This document shows, piece by piece, positions 1 to 11,909 of a DNA stretch of 64,000 nucleotides (position 1 is the first letter of the stretch; the number at the start of each line of letters is the position of its first letter). Both the position numbers and the translations under genes were made by a program. Origin of the DNA: Brachyhypopomus gauderio (Eukaryota > Chordata > Actinopteri > Gymnotiformes > Hypopomidae). A model generated the notes under the pieces. That model saw only the letters and a program-made list of their open reading frames with translations, was not told the DNA's origin and made no database searches. Location of the stretch: the NCBI RefSeq assembly GCF_052324685.1, contig NC_135228.1, forward strand, positions 14,164,920 through 14,228,919, given 5' to 3'.

Positions 1-2
1 TG

Positions 3-2060
3 AAGGCGGCGAATGGTAAGGAGATTCCCTACCTGGGGTACGTAGAAGTTCAGATGGACATTGCTGGGGTGATATTGTCGAACGTGGGGGTGATCGTAGT
101 AAAAGACAGCTGTTTAAAAGTATCAGGTCTTGTAGGAATGAATGCGATTAAACAAGTATGGCAAGTTTTATTCAAGAACACAGCACCTTGCAAAGTGAAG
201 ATTCCACCAAAACTAAATGATCCTGGCAAGACCCTGTGGCAGGAGGCCATGCACGTTTGCCAGAAGGAGCAAGGATTCGTCACCCCGGATGGCTTTGTCG
301 GATATGTCCGTCTTGCCAGCCATCGTCCTGTGGCTATACCTGGTAACCGGGAGCTGCTACTGAACTGTCGAGCCAGGGGCGGACCAGGAGGTCGAGGGTA
401 TGAAGCCTTGATGGAGCCACTGCCCACGCAAGATGGACTCCTGGTAGCTCGGGCCCTGGTGACGGTTGGGGGCGGACGGACACAGGTACGAGTGCGTAAC
501 ATCAGCAATGGCCCTCTAGTCATTTACCCCTATCAAAAATTAGGCAAAATATCTTTGTTGGACTCTTGTGAAGTTTTTGATGATGAACCTGCATTTGAAA
601 TTGTGAGAGGTGATAGTGTGGAGGCTCAGATGTCAAGTGGTGCTGAACCAACCCTACACTCGAGTAGCAAGACGGACATGGATGCCTTACCACCATTCGA
701 CCTTGAAGGAGTTGCTCTGTCAGCAGAACAGAAGAGCAAATTGGCCACCTTGCTCAACAAACATAGAGCTGTTTTTTCTCAGCATGAGGAGGATTACGGC
801 TGTACAGATACCATCTCTCACAGAATTCCTACGGGAGATGCAGCTCCCATCAGGCAAAGGTATCGTCAGATCCCCCCAAACTTGCACGCTGAGGTCAGGG
901 CCTTGATCAAGCGCATGCTGGAAGCTGATGTCATCAAGCCAAGCTCAAGCCCATGGTCATCACCCATAGTCTTGGTTCGCAAGAAAGATGGTTCCATCCG
1001 ATTCTGCGTGGATTACAGGCAACTGAACCAAGTTACTAGGAAGGACTCTTATCCCTTACCCCGAGTAGAAGAAGCTCTAGCCAGTTTGAAGAAGGCCAGC
1101 TGGTATTCTACATTGGATCTGGCGTCTGGCTATTGGCAGGTCAAAGTGGATGACAAAGACCAAGAAAAAACAGCCTTTACCACTCCCATGGGGCTTTTTG
1201 AATTCCAAAGGATGCCCTTTGGATTATGTAATGCACCTGCTACATTTCAGCGCCTTATGGAGAGTTGCTTGGGAGAACATAATTACCAATCACTGTTAAT
1301 CTATTTAGATGATATTATTGTTTTTGCGGCTGATTTTGATACTCATCTTGATCGTCTTGATTATGTGTTCTCCCGCCTCTCTGCCCAGGGCCTGAAGCTG
1401 AAACCTGACAAGTGTAAACTTCTCCGTGATAGTGTCCAGTACCTCGGCCACATCGTGTCTGCAAATGGAATAGCCCCAGATCCGGGTAAAGTGTCAGCAG
1501 TCCAGCAGTGGGAAGTGCCAGTTACACCAACTGAGCTACGAGCGTTCCTTGGCCTTGCAGGGTATTACCGCCGATTCGTCAAGGGGTTTTCCCAAACAGC
1601 AGGCCCTCTCCACCGACTTTTAGGCGGGTACCCAGCAAGGAAGACCAAACCCAGAGTGCCAGGGCCTGCTTGGCATTGGACAGAAGAATGTGATTTGGCC
1701 TTCTTAGGTCTAAAGCAAGCCTTGACCCAGGCCCCAATCCTGTCCTTTGCTGATTTCAGTTTGCCTTTTCTCCTTTATACAGATGCTAGCCACCAAGGCC
1801 TGGGTGCAGTACTCTCACAGGTCCAAGAGGGCCAAGAAAAAGTTATTGCCTATGCAAGTAGAGGCCTGCAAGGTGCTGAGCGTAATGATGCCAGTTACAG
1901 TTCTTTTAAACTGGAACTACTAGCACTGAAATGGGCCATTACAGAAAAATTTCATGAATACTTGCTCGGTTCAGACTTTGTAGTTTATACAGACAATAAT
2001 CCTCTGGCCCATCTTTCCACAGCTCGGTTAGGTGCGGTGGAGCAGCGCTGGGTGGCGTGA
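3..2060 (+). pseudogene. Ty3/gypsy retrotransposon pol, protease-RT-RNase H part (partial)
   Basis: An open frame enters from the left edge and runs to a TGA at 2058-2060. The first ~150 bases read like the C-terminal part of a retropepsin-type protease (NGKEIPYLGY, then a GLVGMN-type motif). Reverse transcriptase follows, with FCVDYRQLN near 1000, LDLASGYWQV near 1115 and the catalytic YLDD near 1302-1313. RNase H follows, with LYTDASHQGLGAVL near 1773 and VYTDNNPLAHLS near 1983. The domain order fits Ty3/gypsy pol and the RT core looks intact. The TGA interrupts the frame just after RNase H; the integrase continues in the same frame 21 bases downstream. A CGA-to-TGA change at a CpG would explain it (inference). 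gag and the 5' LTR lie outside the window. Confidence 0.93.
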
Positions 2061-2081
2061 CTAGCAAGCTATAAGTTCCAG

Positions 2082-3803
2082 GTGAAACATCGCTCCGGAA
2101 AGTCTAATGTCAATGCTGATGTGCTCTCTCGTTACCCCCTTGGAACCCCAAAGGCATCAGAGGAACAGGATGGGGTGGAGGTTCCAGGCTTCCAAGATGT
2201 GACTGTGGAGGTGGTCCAGGCATGCTTGTTGGGGGTGTGTGAGGCAGAGTCCACCCTCGAGCTAGCAAAAGCTTCATGGATTGGAGAAGGCTGGTCTGCT
2301 GACAGGTGGGCCGAGGGACAACAAAAGGACCCAACAATCTCACGAGTTCTGTTTTTTTTGCAGACCAAACAGCCATTGCGGGCAGCCAAACGACAGTTAG
2401 AGAGTCCCCAAGTGCTGCGCCTGTTGAAGGAAATGCCCCGTCTACAGCTGCGAGAGGGGGTACTCTACAGGCGAGTCCAGGACTCAAAAACGAATGCCCT
2501 CCATTTCCAGCTCATCTTACCCCAGAGTCAACAGCAAGAAGTCTTCACTAGCTGCCATGAGCATATGGGACATTTTGCTGCAGATAAGATATGTAAGACA
2601 CTTCAAACCAGGTACTACTGGCCCAATATGTTTGCAGACACCCAGAGGTGGTGTTTAGAGTGTCCTCAGTGTGTGTTAAGAAAAAAGCCCACTAACTCAA
2701 CAGTTAGTTTGACACCCATTACAGCCTCTTACCCTTTAGAGCTGATTACCATGGACTTCCTGTCCCTAGAAGCCTCAGTAGGCGGATTGGAAAACATCAT
2801 GGTCCTTACTGATCATTTCACAAAGTTCGCTTGGGCTGCTGCAACTCGGGACCAGACCGCAAAAACAACAGTGAGGGTGATGTGGCAACAGGTGATCCAG
2901 TATTTTGGATGTCCCGCCCGATTCCATGCTGATCAAGGACCAAACTTTGAAGCGGCTGTGGTGAAACAACTTTGCGACTTGTATGGCTGCAAAAAGAGTC
3001 ACACTACCCCATACCACCCAGAGGGTAATGGCCTCACAGAAAGATTCAACCGCACCCTGCTGGGAATGTTGCGTAGTCTGGTGGAGGAAAAGAAGAGCAG
3101 GTGGGCAGATTACTTACCAGAAATGATCCATGCTTATAACAACACGGTGCATACCTCTACAGGTTACACCCCCTCGTATCTCATGTTTGGAAGACATGCA
3201 CGTGCACCAGTAGACGTTCTTCTGGGGGGTCCGTTGGAAGAATCAAGCACAGTTGGAGAGTGGGTCCAGAAACACCATGAGCGCCTGTACTTTGCTTATA
3301 AAAGAGCAGGTGAGTTGAATGCAGGGGCAGCACAGAAGCAAAAGAGGCAACATGATGCCCAAGGGGGGCTGGGTCCATTAATGATGGGAGAAAGGGTGCT
3401 GTTGCGTAATGTGGGTCCCAAAGGGCAGAGTAAACTTGCAAACTATTGGCATAATGTACCCTATGTAGTGGTAAAACAACCTAATCCTGATGTTCCTGTG
3501 TATGTGGTCAAGCCTGAACGGGGGGAAGGGAAGGAGAAAGTTTTGCATAGGCGGTTGCTTCGTCCTTGTCCTTTGTCACTACAAGCCCTAGCGCAGGAAG
3601 AACGTGGCAAACCTGAGCCAAGGAGACAGTCATTCATGTGGATGCCCCCACCAACCCGATGGTTGCCCCCTTGGCAACGTGCAGGTCCGTCCACTGCATC
3701 ACCAGTGGAAGAGTCTGTGGCTGTGGGGTCTGAGGAGCTGCGGAGGTCTCAGCGCAGTTCGAGGGGGATCCCACCCCAGCGTTATGGGCAAGGGGACAAC
3801 TGA
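2082..3803 (+). pseudogene. Ty3/gypsy retrotransposon integrase part of pol
   Basis: This segment continues the upstream pol frame after its single in-frame stop. The start is the RNase H-integrase linker (KHRSGKSNVNADVLSR). An HHCC zinc-binding module lies near 2555-2695 (H and H in HEHMGHF, then CLECPQC). The DDE core follows, with D in MDFLS near 2750, D in FHADQGPNF near 2925 and E in GLTERFN near 3030. A C-terminal GPY/F-like segment lies near 3420-3510, then a proline-rich tail ending in TGA at 3801-3803. No frameshift was seen. Family knowledge: this protein joins element cDNA to host DNA in the nucleus. Without read-through or editing of the upstream stop it would not be translated as part of pol. 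Confidence 0.93.
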
Positions 3804-3890
3804 CCGGCAGCACGAGGATGTGCTGTGAAAAGGTGGTGGGGGATGTAACTGAATGGACGGGTTGGGAGTCAGGGTGCAATAATGGGGCCA

Positions 3891-3905
3891 GGACAAAGGG
3901 GGAGC
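3891..3905 (+). other. Polypurine tract of the gypsy element
   Basis: The purine-rich run GGACAAAGGGGGAGC lies immediately before a TG dinucleotide that fits the start of the 3' LTR. This is the usual place for the plus-strand primer site of LTR retrotransposons. The assignment is by position and composition only. Confidence 0.6.
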
Positions 3906-4738
3906 TGTGGGATTTGCTGCGGTGAAATGCTGGGTTCATGGGGAGAGGAAGAGGACCCTTTAAAAGCTGGGCCTGTGGAGGGCCCCGGAGAGTTTTTTTT
4001 GGTCTCCTTCGTGTCAGCAGTGGGTAAGGTGGATGGTGTGCAGTTGGTTGTTTTGTTAATTTTAGCAATTTATGTATGTTTGTGATTGGTGCGGCCTTTG
4101 AGTGCCAGCATCAGGCCAGAACAGGCTTAAGCTCTGGTCTCTTTTATTAGTTTAGTTTGTGTGTGTTTATTTGTTTACTTGTGTTAGTTCTGTTTGATTG
4201 TCCACGCCAGGGCGGCCGACCTGTGCTGGAACTCTGCACACCTTCGGCCTTCCCCAAGTGGCTCAGCCCGAGGTCCCGTAGTTGTAGTCCTTGCTTCTCG
4301 GCGGTTTGTGGTGGCCTTCCTTTTTAAAATTAGCTCTAGCTTAAGATCAATAAAGTAATGGTGTATTTTTAATTACTTTAATGTTAATGTTAACTTGACC
4401 AGTATTGGGGACTGCAGGCTGTAGCCATTGTGTGTACGCCTACCACTGGGCCTTGGTGGGACATTTGATGTGTGGGTAGCTACTAATATGGAGTGCCATG
4501 TATGAATTTCGTGTGCGGTGTTTGTAGTGGTGCCATTTGTGAGCCTGGAATAATATTGCACTTGGAACTTTATCTCGATTGATCTGGTGTGTTTTTTTGG
4601 ATTTATTTAAGGTCCCAGTGGTGGGTGGCAACCTCTGACTCCTCCTTCCTTCTCCTAAGAGCCTGGTTTTGAATAAATTGTAAACCTTTTGACACCTGAC
4701 TCTTCATTGTCTCGCGTGGTCGACAGAACCTGGTTACA
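3906..4738 (+). repeat. 3' LTR of the gypsy element
   Basis: The proposed LTR begins TGTGGGATTT right after the polypurine tract and ends ...GGTTACA, keeping TG...CA termini (~833 bp). It contains a TATA-like TTTAAAAG at 3959-3965 and AATAAA signals near 4348 and 4672, as expected for a unit that acts as promoter and terminator. The 5' LTR is outside the window, so the boundaries cannot be confirmed by comparing the two copies. Confidence 0.65.
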
Positions 4739-5273
4739 AGTGCACTGCACAACTGAAAGCGTCCTTTTTTCAAAACCGTGATATGCATCTATAGATGGAT
4801 GGAAAAATATACATTTTGTGAAGTTTTTCAGTGAACTGGTTAATGAGGATCATGGCCATTACATGCACGCACTACTGAATAACCCCCCGTGACGTGTCCG
4901 TGCGGTACCAAACAGCACAACCATTACACATTATAAGTAACTACAGAAAACACTCATTAATTTAACAGTTTATGTCCAATATGAAGAACACAACATATAT
5001 AAGTATTTAATACATCTGTATTCTGTTTAGCTAACCGCTCGTCTTCTAACATCAGTTTTTACCGTCACTTACTTAGACACCTAGATTAGATAAACTTAAC
5101 AGTGCCTGTTCGTGCAAACAGAAACAGTCAGATTTTGTATAATAACCAAAGGAAACTAGTTACCAGCATTAGCAAGATGAAAACTGGTTTATTATGAACT
5201 AACTTTCACATTCGTGATTGTTCACAAATGAACGGCAAGCGAGTTATTTAGCCGTCTTTTCTGTCTCCACAGC
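4739..5273. other. AT-rich spacer between retrotransposons
   Basis: No gene, RNA or clear repeat was recognised here. The stretch is AT-rich and ends in a pyrimidine-rich CTTTTCTGTCTCCACAG that resembles a splice acceptor just before the L2 ORF1 remnant. Confidence 0.6.
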
Positions 5274-5435
5274 TGGCTCCGGGACACCTGTAGCAGCGCC
5301 GGCGTGGACTACGTCGACAACTGCGAGAGTTTCCGAGAGCGTCCATCACTCTACCGCCGAGATGGACTTCACCCCAGTCGCCTAGGCTCGGCAGTCCTCT
5401 CCAGGAACATCGAGGACGTGCTACGCCGGGCCTGA
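5274..5435 (+). pseudogene. L2 ORF1 C-terminal esterase-like fragment
   Basis: The frame from WLRDTCSSAG to the TGA at 5433-5435 gives 53 residues. It includes YRRDGLHPSRLG, which matches the D-x-x-H block holding the catalytic Asp and His of SGNH/GDSL esterases. Such esterase domains are known in ORF1 of CR1/L2 retrotransposons. The upstream part of ORF1 is missing. The piece has higher GC than the surrounding DNA and follows an acceptor-like CTCCACAG. Confidence 0.75.
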
Positions 5436-5504
5436 CCAGCCACAACAAACCACGCAAATCAGCTAAGTAGAACTTACTTCCCTAACTACCAAACCATTGA
5501 GACT

Positions 5505-8443
5505 GTGTCTGTTAGCCGTGGCAGGTATAAGAATAACAGGGCGATATGTTTTAAAAATCTAATTAAAATTAAATTAAATAATCAACATGAAGTGAGCAGC
5601 AATATTAAGCTAAGGCTAGGACTTTTAAACATTAGATCGCTGGCATCAAAAGCTGTGATAGTAAACGAAATAATCTCAGATAACAGACTAAATGCACTCT
5701 GTTTAACAGAAACATGGGCTAGAGTAGACGGATATGTACGTTTTAATGAAGCAGCTCCTCCTGGATACAGTTATGTTCATCAGCCCCGTATCACAGGGCG
5801 TGGAGGTGGAGTAGCCACAATATATGACACAGATATAGGTTTTACTGTAAAACCAACCACCTCTATTAACTCATTCAAGGCTTTGATAGGTGAAATAGGC
5901 AATAATCTTATAGGCAATAAAACAAAGCTTAAATTAGTGACCATCTATCGACCGCCGGGTCCCTACTCAGAATTTCTTCAGGAATTTGCTGAGTTTCTTT
6001 CGGAACTAGTCTTAACCATCGAGAGATTTGTAATTGTGGGTGATTTCAACATTCATTATGAAAATGAATCAGACCCACTGAAAATTGCATTCGACTCCAT
6101 ACTAGATTCAGTAGGTATAGCCCAAAATGTGACAGGGCCTACCCACCGCTGTAAACACACCTTAGACTTAATACTTACTTACGGATTAAACATAGAACAT
6201 TTGGCAGTCATCCCCCAAAATGACGCCATTTCAGATCATTCCTTACTAATATATTAAATGACTTTATACTATGTACATCAGATGCGCCATACAAAAACCA
6301 CGCGCACTATCACATCTGACACTGCAGCAACATTTATAAACTTACTGCCAGAGCTACCGAACACTATGCCACTGCAGCCCAATGAATTGGAACAGGCAAC
6401 ACAACAGTTTTATTCCACACTCAGCAATACCTTAGACAGTGTAGCTCCAATTAAAACAAAATTAATTAGGGAGAAAAAGCTTGCACCATGGTATGACGAA
6501 CACACTCGTCTTCTAAAACAGACAGCTCGAGCAGCGGAGCGAAAATGGAAATCCACCTCACTAGAAGTGTTTAGAATCACATGGAAAGACGCCATAGTCA
6601 AATATAAACATGCCCTAATAAAAGCTAGAGCCGCATACTATTCGACACTAATAGAAAACAACAAGAATAACCCTAGATTTCTCTTCGCGACGGTATCTAA
6701 ACTAACAAGAAATATCAACGACACTAGTTCTAACACAGCACTTACACACACTTTTTCAATAATAAAATAGATAATATCCGACTACAGAGTCATAATACAT
6801 CGCAGCCTAACCTCCAATCCAACCCCAGTAGTTTAGTTATTAGTAACTATGCATCCAAAAATATTATTGAGCTAAATATCTTCGATCCTATATCGCAAAA
6901 AGAGCTCATAACACTGATTAATCCGTCTAAGCCTACATCATGTATATTTGACCCAGTTCCAACCCGTCTATTTAAAGACCTACTCCCAGCCATTGCAGGG
7001 CCCTTACTTAATATGATTAACTCCTCCCTTAACCTAGGTTACATGCCCAAACAATTAAAATGCGCCGTAATCTGTTTTTAGCCGTAAAACAGAATCTCGA
7101 TCCGCAGATTCTAGCCAACTATAGACCCATTTCTAATCTCCCATTTATCTCTAAAATTTTAGAAAAAGCAGTTTCCAATCAGTTAAACCACTATCTCCAA
7201 TCAAATAGTATCCATTAAAAGTTCCAATCAGGATTTAGACCAAACCACAGCACTGAAACAGCTTTACTCAGGGTAGTGAATGATCTACTAATATCGGCCG
7301 ATAATGGGCTCATCTCGTTCCTTATACTGTTAGATCTTAGTGCAGCTTTTGATACTATAGACCACAACATTTTGCTGGCTAGACTAGAAAATACGGTAGG
7401 TATTAAAGGAGTCACACTCTCCTGGTTTAGATCATATTTAACTGACCGCTTCCAATGTGTAAGTGTTAATAATAAAACCTCTAAATCTGTGCAGGTTAAA
7501 TATGGTGTCCCACAAGGGACAGTCCTAGGACCATTTCTATTCACACTGTACATGTTACCCTTAGGCGAGATTATGCATAAGCATGACATCAGTTTCCATT
7601 CCTACGCAGACGACACTCAGCTATATTTATCGGCAAAACCCGATGATTTAGGCGCAAACAGTAAGATTGAGAAATGTGTAGAAGAGATAAAACATTGGAT
7701 GGCGTGTAACTTTCTAGCACTAAATCCAGATAAAACAATTAATAATAGTTGGGTCTAGGGCTGTGAGAGACAAGATACATAATGTAGCATTGAATCTACA
7801 TTCTTTTACTATAACCCCCAGCGCAGAGGTAAAGAACTTGGGCGTCACAATAGACCCAGATCTCTCGTTCGATACACATATTAATAATATAACTAGGGTA
7901 GCGTTCTTTCACTTGCGCAACATTGCCAAAATTAGAAACATATTAAATATTAGTGATGCAGAAAAACTAATCCATGCATTCATATCCTCTCGTTTAGATT
8001 ATTGCAACAGTCTCCTAGCTGGATGTTCTGGTAAATTGATAAACAAACTCCAGTTGGTTCAGAACGCAGCAGCACGAGTTTTAACAAAAACTAAAAAGTT
8101 TGATCACATTAGTCCTGTACTATCGTCATTACACTGGCTGCCAATTAAATTCTGTATTGACTATAAAATACTTTTATTAACATATAAAACGCTGCATGGC
8201 TTAGCTCCAGACTATCTTAGTGAACTTACTGAACAATATAACCCAGCGCGTTCACTTCGCTCGCAGGACGCAGGGTTATTAACTGTTCCTAGGATCAAAA
8301 AGATCACAGCAGGTGGAAGAGCCTTTTCTTTTAAAGCTCCACAATTGTGGAATAATCTTCCTGCCTCTATTCGGGACTCAGACACAGTCTCAATGTTTAA
8401 AACTCGATTAAAGACTCATCTGTTTAGTTTGGCCTTTGATTAA
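5505..8443 (+). pseudogene. L2 ORF2 (endonuclease + reverse transcriptase), broken
   Basis: The endonuclease region spans about 5620-6255, with LLNIRSLASK, LTETW, GRGGGVA, VGDFNIH and SDHSLLIY, the last closed by TAA at 6255-6257. The frame resumes to a stop near 6770. RT lies in other frames: SGFRPNHSTETAL near 7230, LLDLSAAFDTIDH near 7325, PQGTVLGPFLF near 7510 and the catalytic YADDTQ near 7600. Another stop and shift occurs near 7756-7763, then the C-terminal region runs to 8443 with LDYCNSLLAG and LHWLPI. At least two in-frame stops and two frame changes make this a pseudogene. Its normal role is target nicking and reverse transcription of the element RNA. Confidence 0.92.
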
Positions 8444-8841
8444 TTTACTACATCTCATATCTTTTCTCCGAGGTTCACCTGGAGAGTAACATTACAGTCG
8501 GAGCCTACAATACCAGCATTGCTGCTCCAACACGGAATGAAAGCCTGGCGTTCATCAACAGACATTTACAGTGAAAATATCATAACCCAGAACTTTCATT
8601 TTTACCTTTACTTAGTCTGATTGTGTGATTTGTGTGTGACTTGTGTATTTGTCTGTATTTTGTGTAATTTGTGTGTTAACGGGCCGCCCAATGGAGGATG
8701 GGTTCCCTTTTGAGTCTTGGTTCTCCCGAGGTTTCTTCCTATTCCCCACCATCATAGGGAGTTTTTCCTCGCTACTGTCGCCTTTGGCTTGCTCATTAGG
8801 GTTCTGGACCCATAGTATTGTTAACCTTTTAAATCCTGTAA

Positions 8842-8876
8842 AGCGCTTTGTGACAACATGTGTTGTGAAAAGCGCT
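8842..8876 (+). other. 3' stem-loop of the L2 RNA
   Basis: AGCGCTTT at the left pairs with AAAGCGCT at the right, and an inner ACAACA pairs with TGTTGT around a TG centre. This nested hairpin sits just upstream of the ATACAAATAAA tail. In L2-group LINEs a conserved 3' stem-loop is recognised by the reverse transcriptase; assigning that role here is by analogy. Confidence 0.75.
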
Positions 8877-9020
8877 ATACAAATAAACTTTGATTGATTG
8901 ATTGAAGTGAGTAAATAAGAATAGCAATTTAGGATGGCAACAGTGATTTGAAATGGCTGATCTGATACAACGCACCACTTCCTCGTTTGGTGTAAGGATG
9001 GTACCATATTTCCGGTTGGT

Positions 9021-11330
9021 ATGCGGAAGTGCCGATGTTATGGCCGAGTCTATGAAATTCACAAGGTGCCTCTTGGAGTTACCAAAGTCAACGATGTGCG
9101 TCGTATTGTCAGAGCATCAAGTACAACGCCACAGAGTAAACTTGAAAAGGGTTTCAAGTTCTATGTTTCATCCTACCTCTGCAATTTTGAAGGTAAGTCG
9201 CTGACGCTAGTTAGCTAGCTAGCCTGAGGTGGCAGTCTAATGAAGTGATGTTGTTTTTAGTAACAAACCAACCTGTATTTCTGATGGAAGTATCAGGCAA
9301 AAGTAAGGCTAACTCTAAAATCTGTCAATCTGTCTTTCAAATCTTTCATCTTAACTTCTTTATTAACATATGGCTTCAACACTTACACCTATTAACATAT
9401 TCTGATAACACTCTCCAAGAAGTAGTTGAAGTAAAACCTGCACCGTTCTGTTGTTGGTGGTGGAAACAACAAAATAATATAAATGTAAGTAGGCCTGTTT
9501 CACTCCTATGTGTAAGCATTTCATCTGGAGTGAAAATGAAGTTTAAATCTAAAATATATTTAGTTTATAGTTGCTCAGTGAACTAGTAGATTGAACCATG
9601 CACAACACTGTAGAATAGAAAGACAGTATAGCCAAGTGTTTTAAGAGTGATGCAAAACAGCACAAACGTTACATGAGACAATAGACAAGTGACATTCACC
9701 ACTAACAACATGATGGGACAGATATTGCGCCTATTGACATTGCTGAAGTCTTCTTTTCTAGATATTAAATTTTGCCTCTTGTGTATTTCAGATGACATTA
9801 TGTGATTCAATGCCAGTTGTGCTCATTAACAACAACTGCTCTTGTGTTGCTGGTTGCGGAATCTGCAACCACTTGGTTGCATTGCTTTTCCAGACTGCTC
9901 ATTATTCTGAATCTGGCATGTCTGTCGTCCCTCCTGTCCTTTCATGCACACAGACAGAACAGAAGTGGCATAAACCACGAACAATGGTTTGTCTTTTTTC
10001 ATTATTTAATGTTAGTTAATGTATCACAGTCACTTTACTAACACCATCTTTTAAATTAATAGGGGGTGAAGCCTGGACCCGTGGATGCCATGGTTGTCCT
10101 AAAGCCAAAACCAGGTGCTACTACAGCCAGTGGAGTTAGGTATGTAGAACCAAATTTAATAGGCAGATTACAGTGTGTGGTAAAAAAAAATAAATGCTTT
10201 TGATCATCTGATAAGACCCTGTTCTCTTCAAAATTTAATTTAGCCTCGTTGTACTTCAGATGACATGTGATATGTGATTCACAATTAGTTGTGCTGGTGA
10301 ACAGATTACAATGTGTAAAAATAAATGTTATTCACTCTTCTTTTATTTCAGAAGTACACTTTTCAAGGGCTACAGCGGTGAGCTCCCACACCCGGCCACC
10401 CTCAATCCTGGACCAGTCTACGCTGGAATGAAAGCAGATTCTCTTCCACTCATCTGCACAATGAACATCTCGCCTGACAAGCCACTTGTGGACTCCATCT
10501 TTGGGAAGGTACAAGTTGGCAGTGTACTGTCCTATCAACAACCACCACCTCCATCTGACAGTGTTGTCATACATGAGGATGCACCCCCATTCCCGAGTCT
10601 GCCACTAGAATGTTACCATCTAAGCCCACCTGAATATTCATTTGTGCCAACACACCAAGAACAGCTACACCTAAGCTCACTTTCTGTGACCTTGTCACAG
10701 TCACACCTTATTGAGGAGGCAACAAGATCCCAAAGTGCTACACCTGAGTGGCATTTACTTAGGAGAGAAAAAGTGACTGCCTCACATTTCAGAGAGGTGA
10801 GCCACGTTAGAGGTCCAGGTGCTGCAGAAAGACTGGCAGAAAGGATAATCCGAAGGACACGACAAACAGCACATATGAAGAGGGGACTTGAAATGGAAAC
10901 AGGGGCCTTAAAGGACTATGCAGTTCTGAAAAACTTGAACTTGACCAAGTGTGGGCTAGTGATTCATCCAGATGCATCTTGGCTGGGTGCATCACCTGAT
11001 GGACTTGTATATGACCCACTTGAGCGTCCATCATTTGGGCTTGTTGAAATTAAGTGCCCAAATGCACAAAGCTATGTAGACTGCAAATTCCTCAAAGTGG
11101 CACAAGGCCTACACAAATTGAAGGAGAGCCATTGTTATTATTGGCAAATCCAGGGCCAGTTATTGATTACTAGTATGCAGTGGTGTGATTTAGTTATCTG
11201 TGCCCATGATGATATCTTTGTGCAGTGAGTTTACAGAGATAGCAGTGTATTAGAAGAGGTGAAAAGGAGGTGTGACATGTTTTTCTTTAACACTTACATG
11301 CTAAAATACCTCTCTATGCCCAAGCAATAG
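9021..11330 (+). pseudogene. SWIM zinc finger / YqaJ-type exonuclease gene of the transposon
   Basis: Proposed exons are 9021-9192, 9792-9986, 10063-10139 and 10352-11330, all with GT-AG introns. The last three join in phase. The first leaves one extra base, so a piece is missing or unrecognised between 9192 and 9792. Exon 1 encodes ASSTTPQSKLEKGFKF. Exon 2 carries a SWIM finger (CSCVAGCGICNH, C-x-C...C-x-H). The last exon carries the YqaJ nuclease core, with GASPDGLV near 10985 and LVEIKCP near 11040. YqaJ proteins are lambda-exonuclease-like; in ISL2EU elements this is the second element-encoded protein, of unproven role. A TGA at 11226-11228 cuts off the last 34 codons, which stay open to a TAG at 11328-11330 and look protein-like, so this copy is marked as broken. 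The start codon is uncertain. Confidence 0.72.
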
Positions 11331-11568
11331 AAAATCATAATGAAGACATGAACTCATGAACAATTAAAACAATTTCAATTTATTCTGTCAATTGTATTAC
11401 TATTGTATTCATTTCATTTTTTACAAATACAGTAAAAGTTAATACAACATTATGTATTTCTTGTGTTGTCAATTTTACATATAAAAGTGAAAGCATTTTA
11501 TACAATTAATCATATTGCACTGTACCTTAACATTGCAGCCAAAATTTACAGACTAGCATGACCTAAAG

Positions 11569-11825
11569 CGGGGGTCGGCAACCTTTTTGACTTGGAGCCA
11601 CAAAAGCAAAAATAATTGGAAATTTATTTCAGTGACGATGACATGTCACTCAAGCGAACCAAAACTAAATACCAGACATTTGTGAAATTCCACCCGAACA
11701 TTTTTTTAAGTCTCAAAAATAATATACGTTAATTAAATACTCATTAATTCTATTCAAAAACTGAGCCGCATCAGAGGGATCAAAGAGCTGCATGTGGCTC
11801 CGGAGCCGCGGGTTGCCGACCCCTG
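11569..11825. mobile_element. Non-autonomous hAT element (257 bp)
   Basis: Inverted ends GGGGTCGGCAACC and GGTTGCCGACCCC bound an AT-rich core of 257 bp with no coding capacity. Flanking 8-mers ACCTAAAG and ACCTTAAA match at 6 of 8 positions, consistent with an aged 8-bp hAT target duplication. The ends resemble the Charlie-type group. It lies exactly between the two convergent genes of the ISL2EU-like element and so inserted after that element. Confidence 0.85.
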
Positions 11826-11909
11826 ACCTTAAAGGGATCGTTTTAAGGTTGGAGAAATAAATAAATAAATCACCGTAATTCACATTATCTGTCTAATTCT
11901 GGATTGAGA

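Larger units (their letters stand above)
5274..8905 (+). mobile_element. L2-type (CR1/L2 group) non-LTR retrotransposon, degraded
   Basis: The element reads as an ORF1 esterase tail, a short spacer, an ORF2 with apurinic endonuclease and reverse transcriptase, a 3' hairpin and a (TGAT)n tail at 8891-8905. This order, the 3' sequence GCGCTATACAAATAAA and the short tandem tail are typical of fish L2 elements. It is 5' truncated or diverged before 5274, and ORF2 is broken by stops and frameshifts, so the copy is dead. Shorter relics of the same 3' end occur at 28850-28965 and 62504-62538 on the minus strand. Confidence 0.88.

Noticed and set aside
50-523. 157-codon minus-strand frame at the left end
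   Set aside because: Antisense to the gypsy pol frame, which has clear protease and RT motifs.
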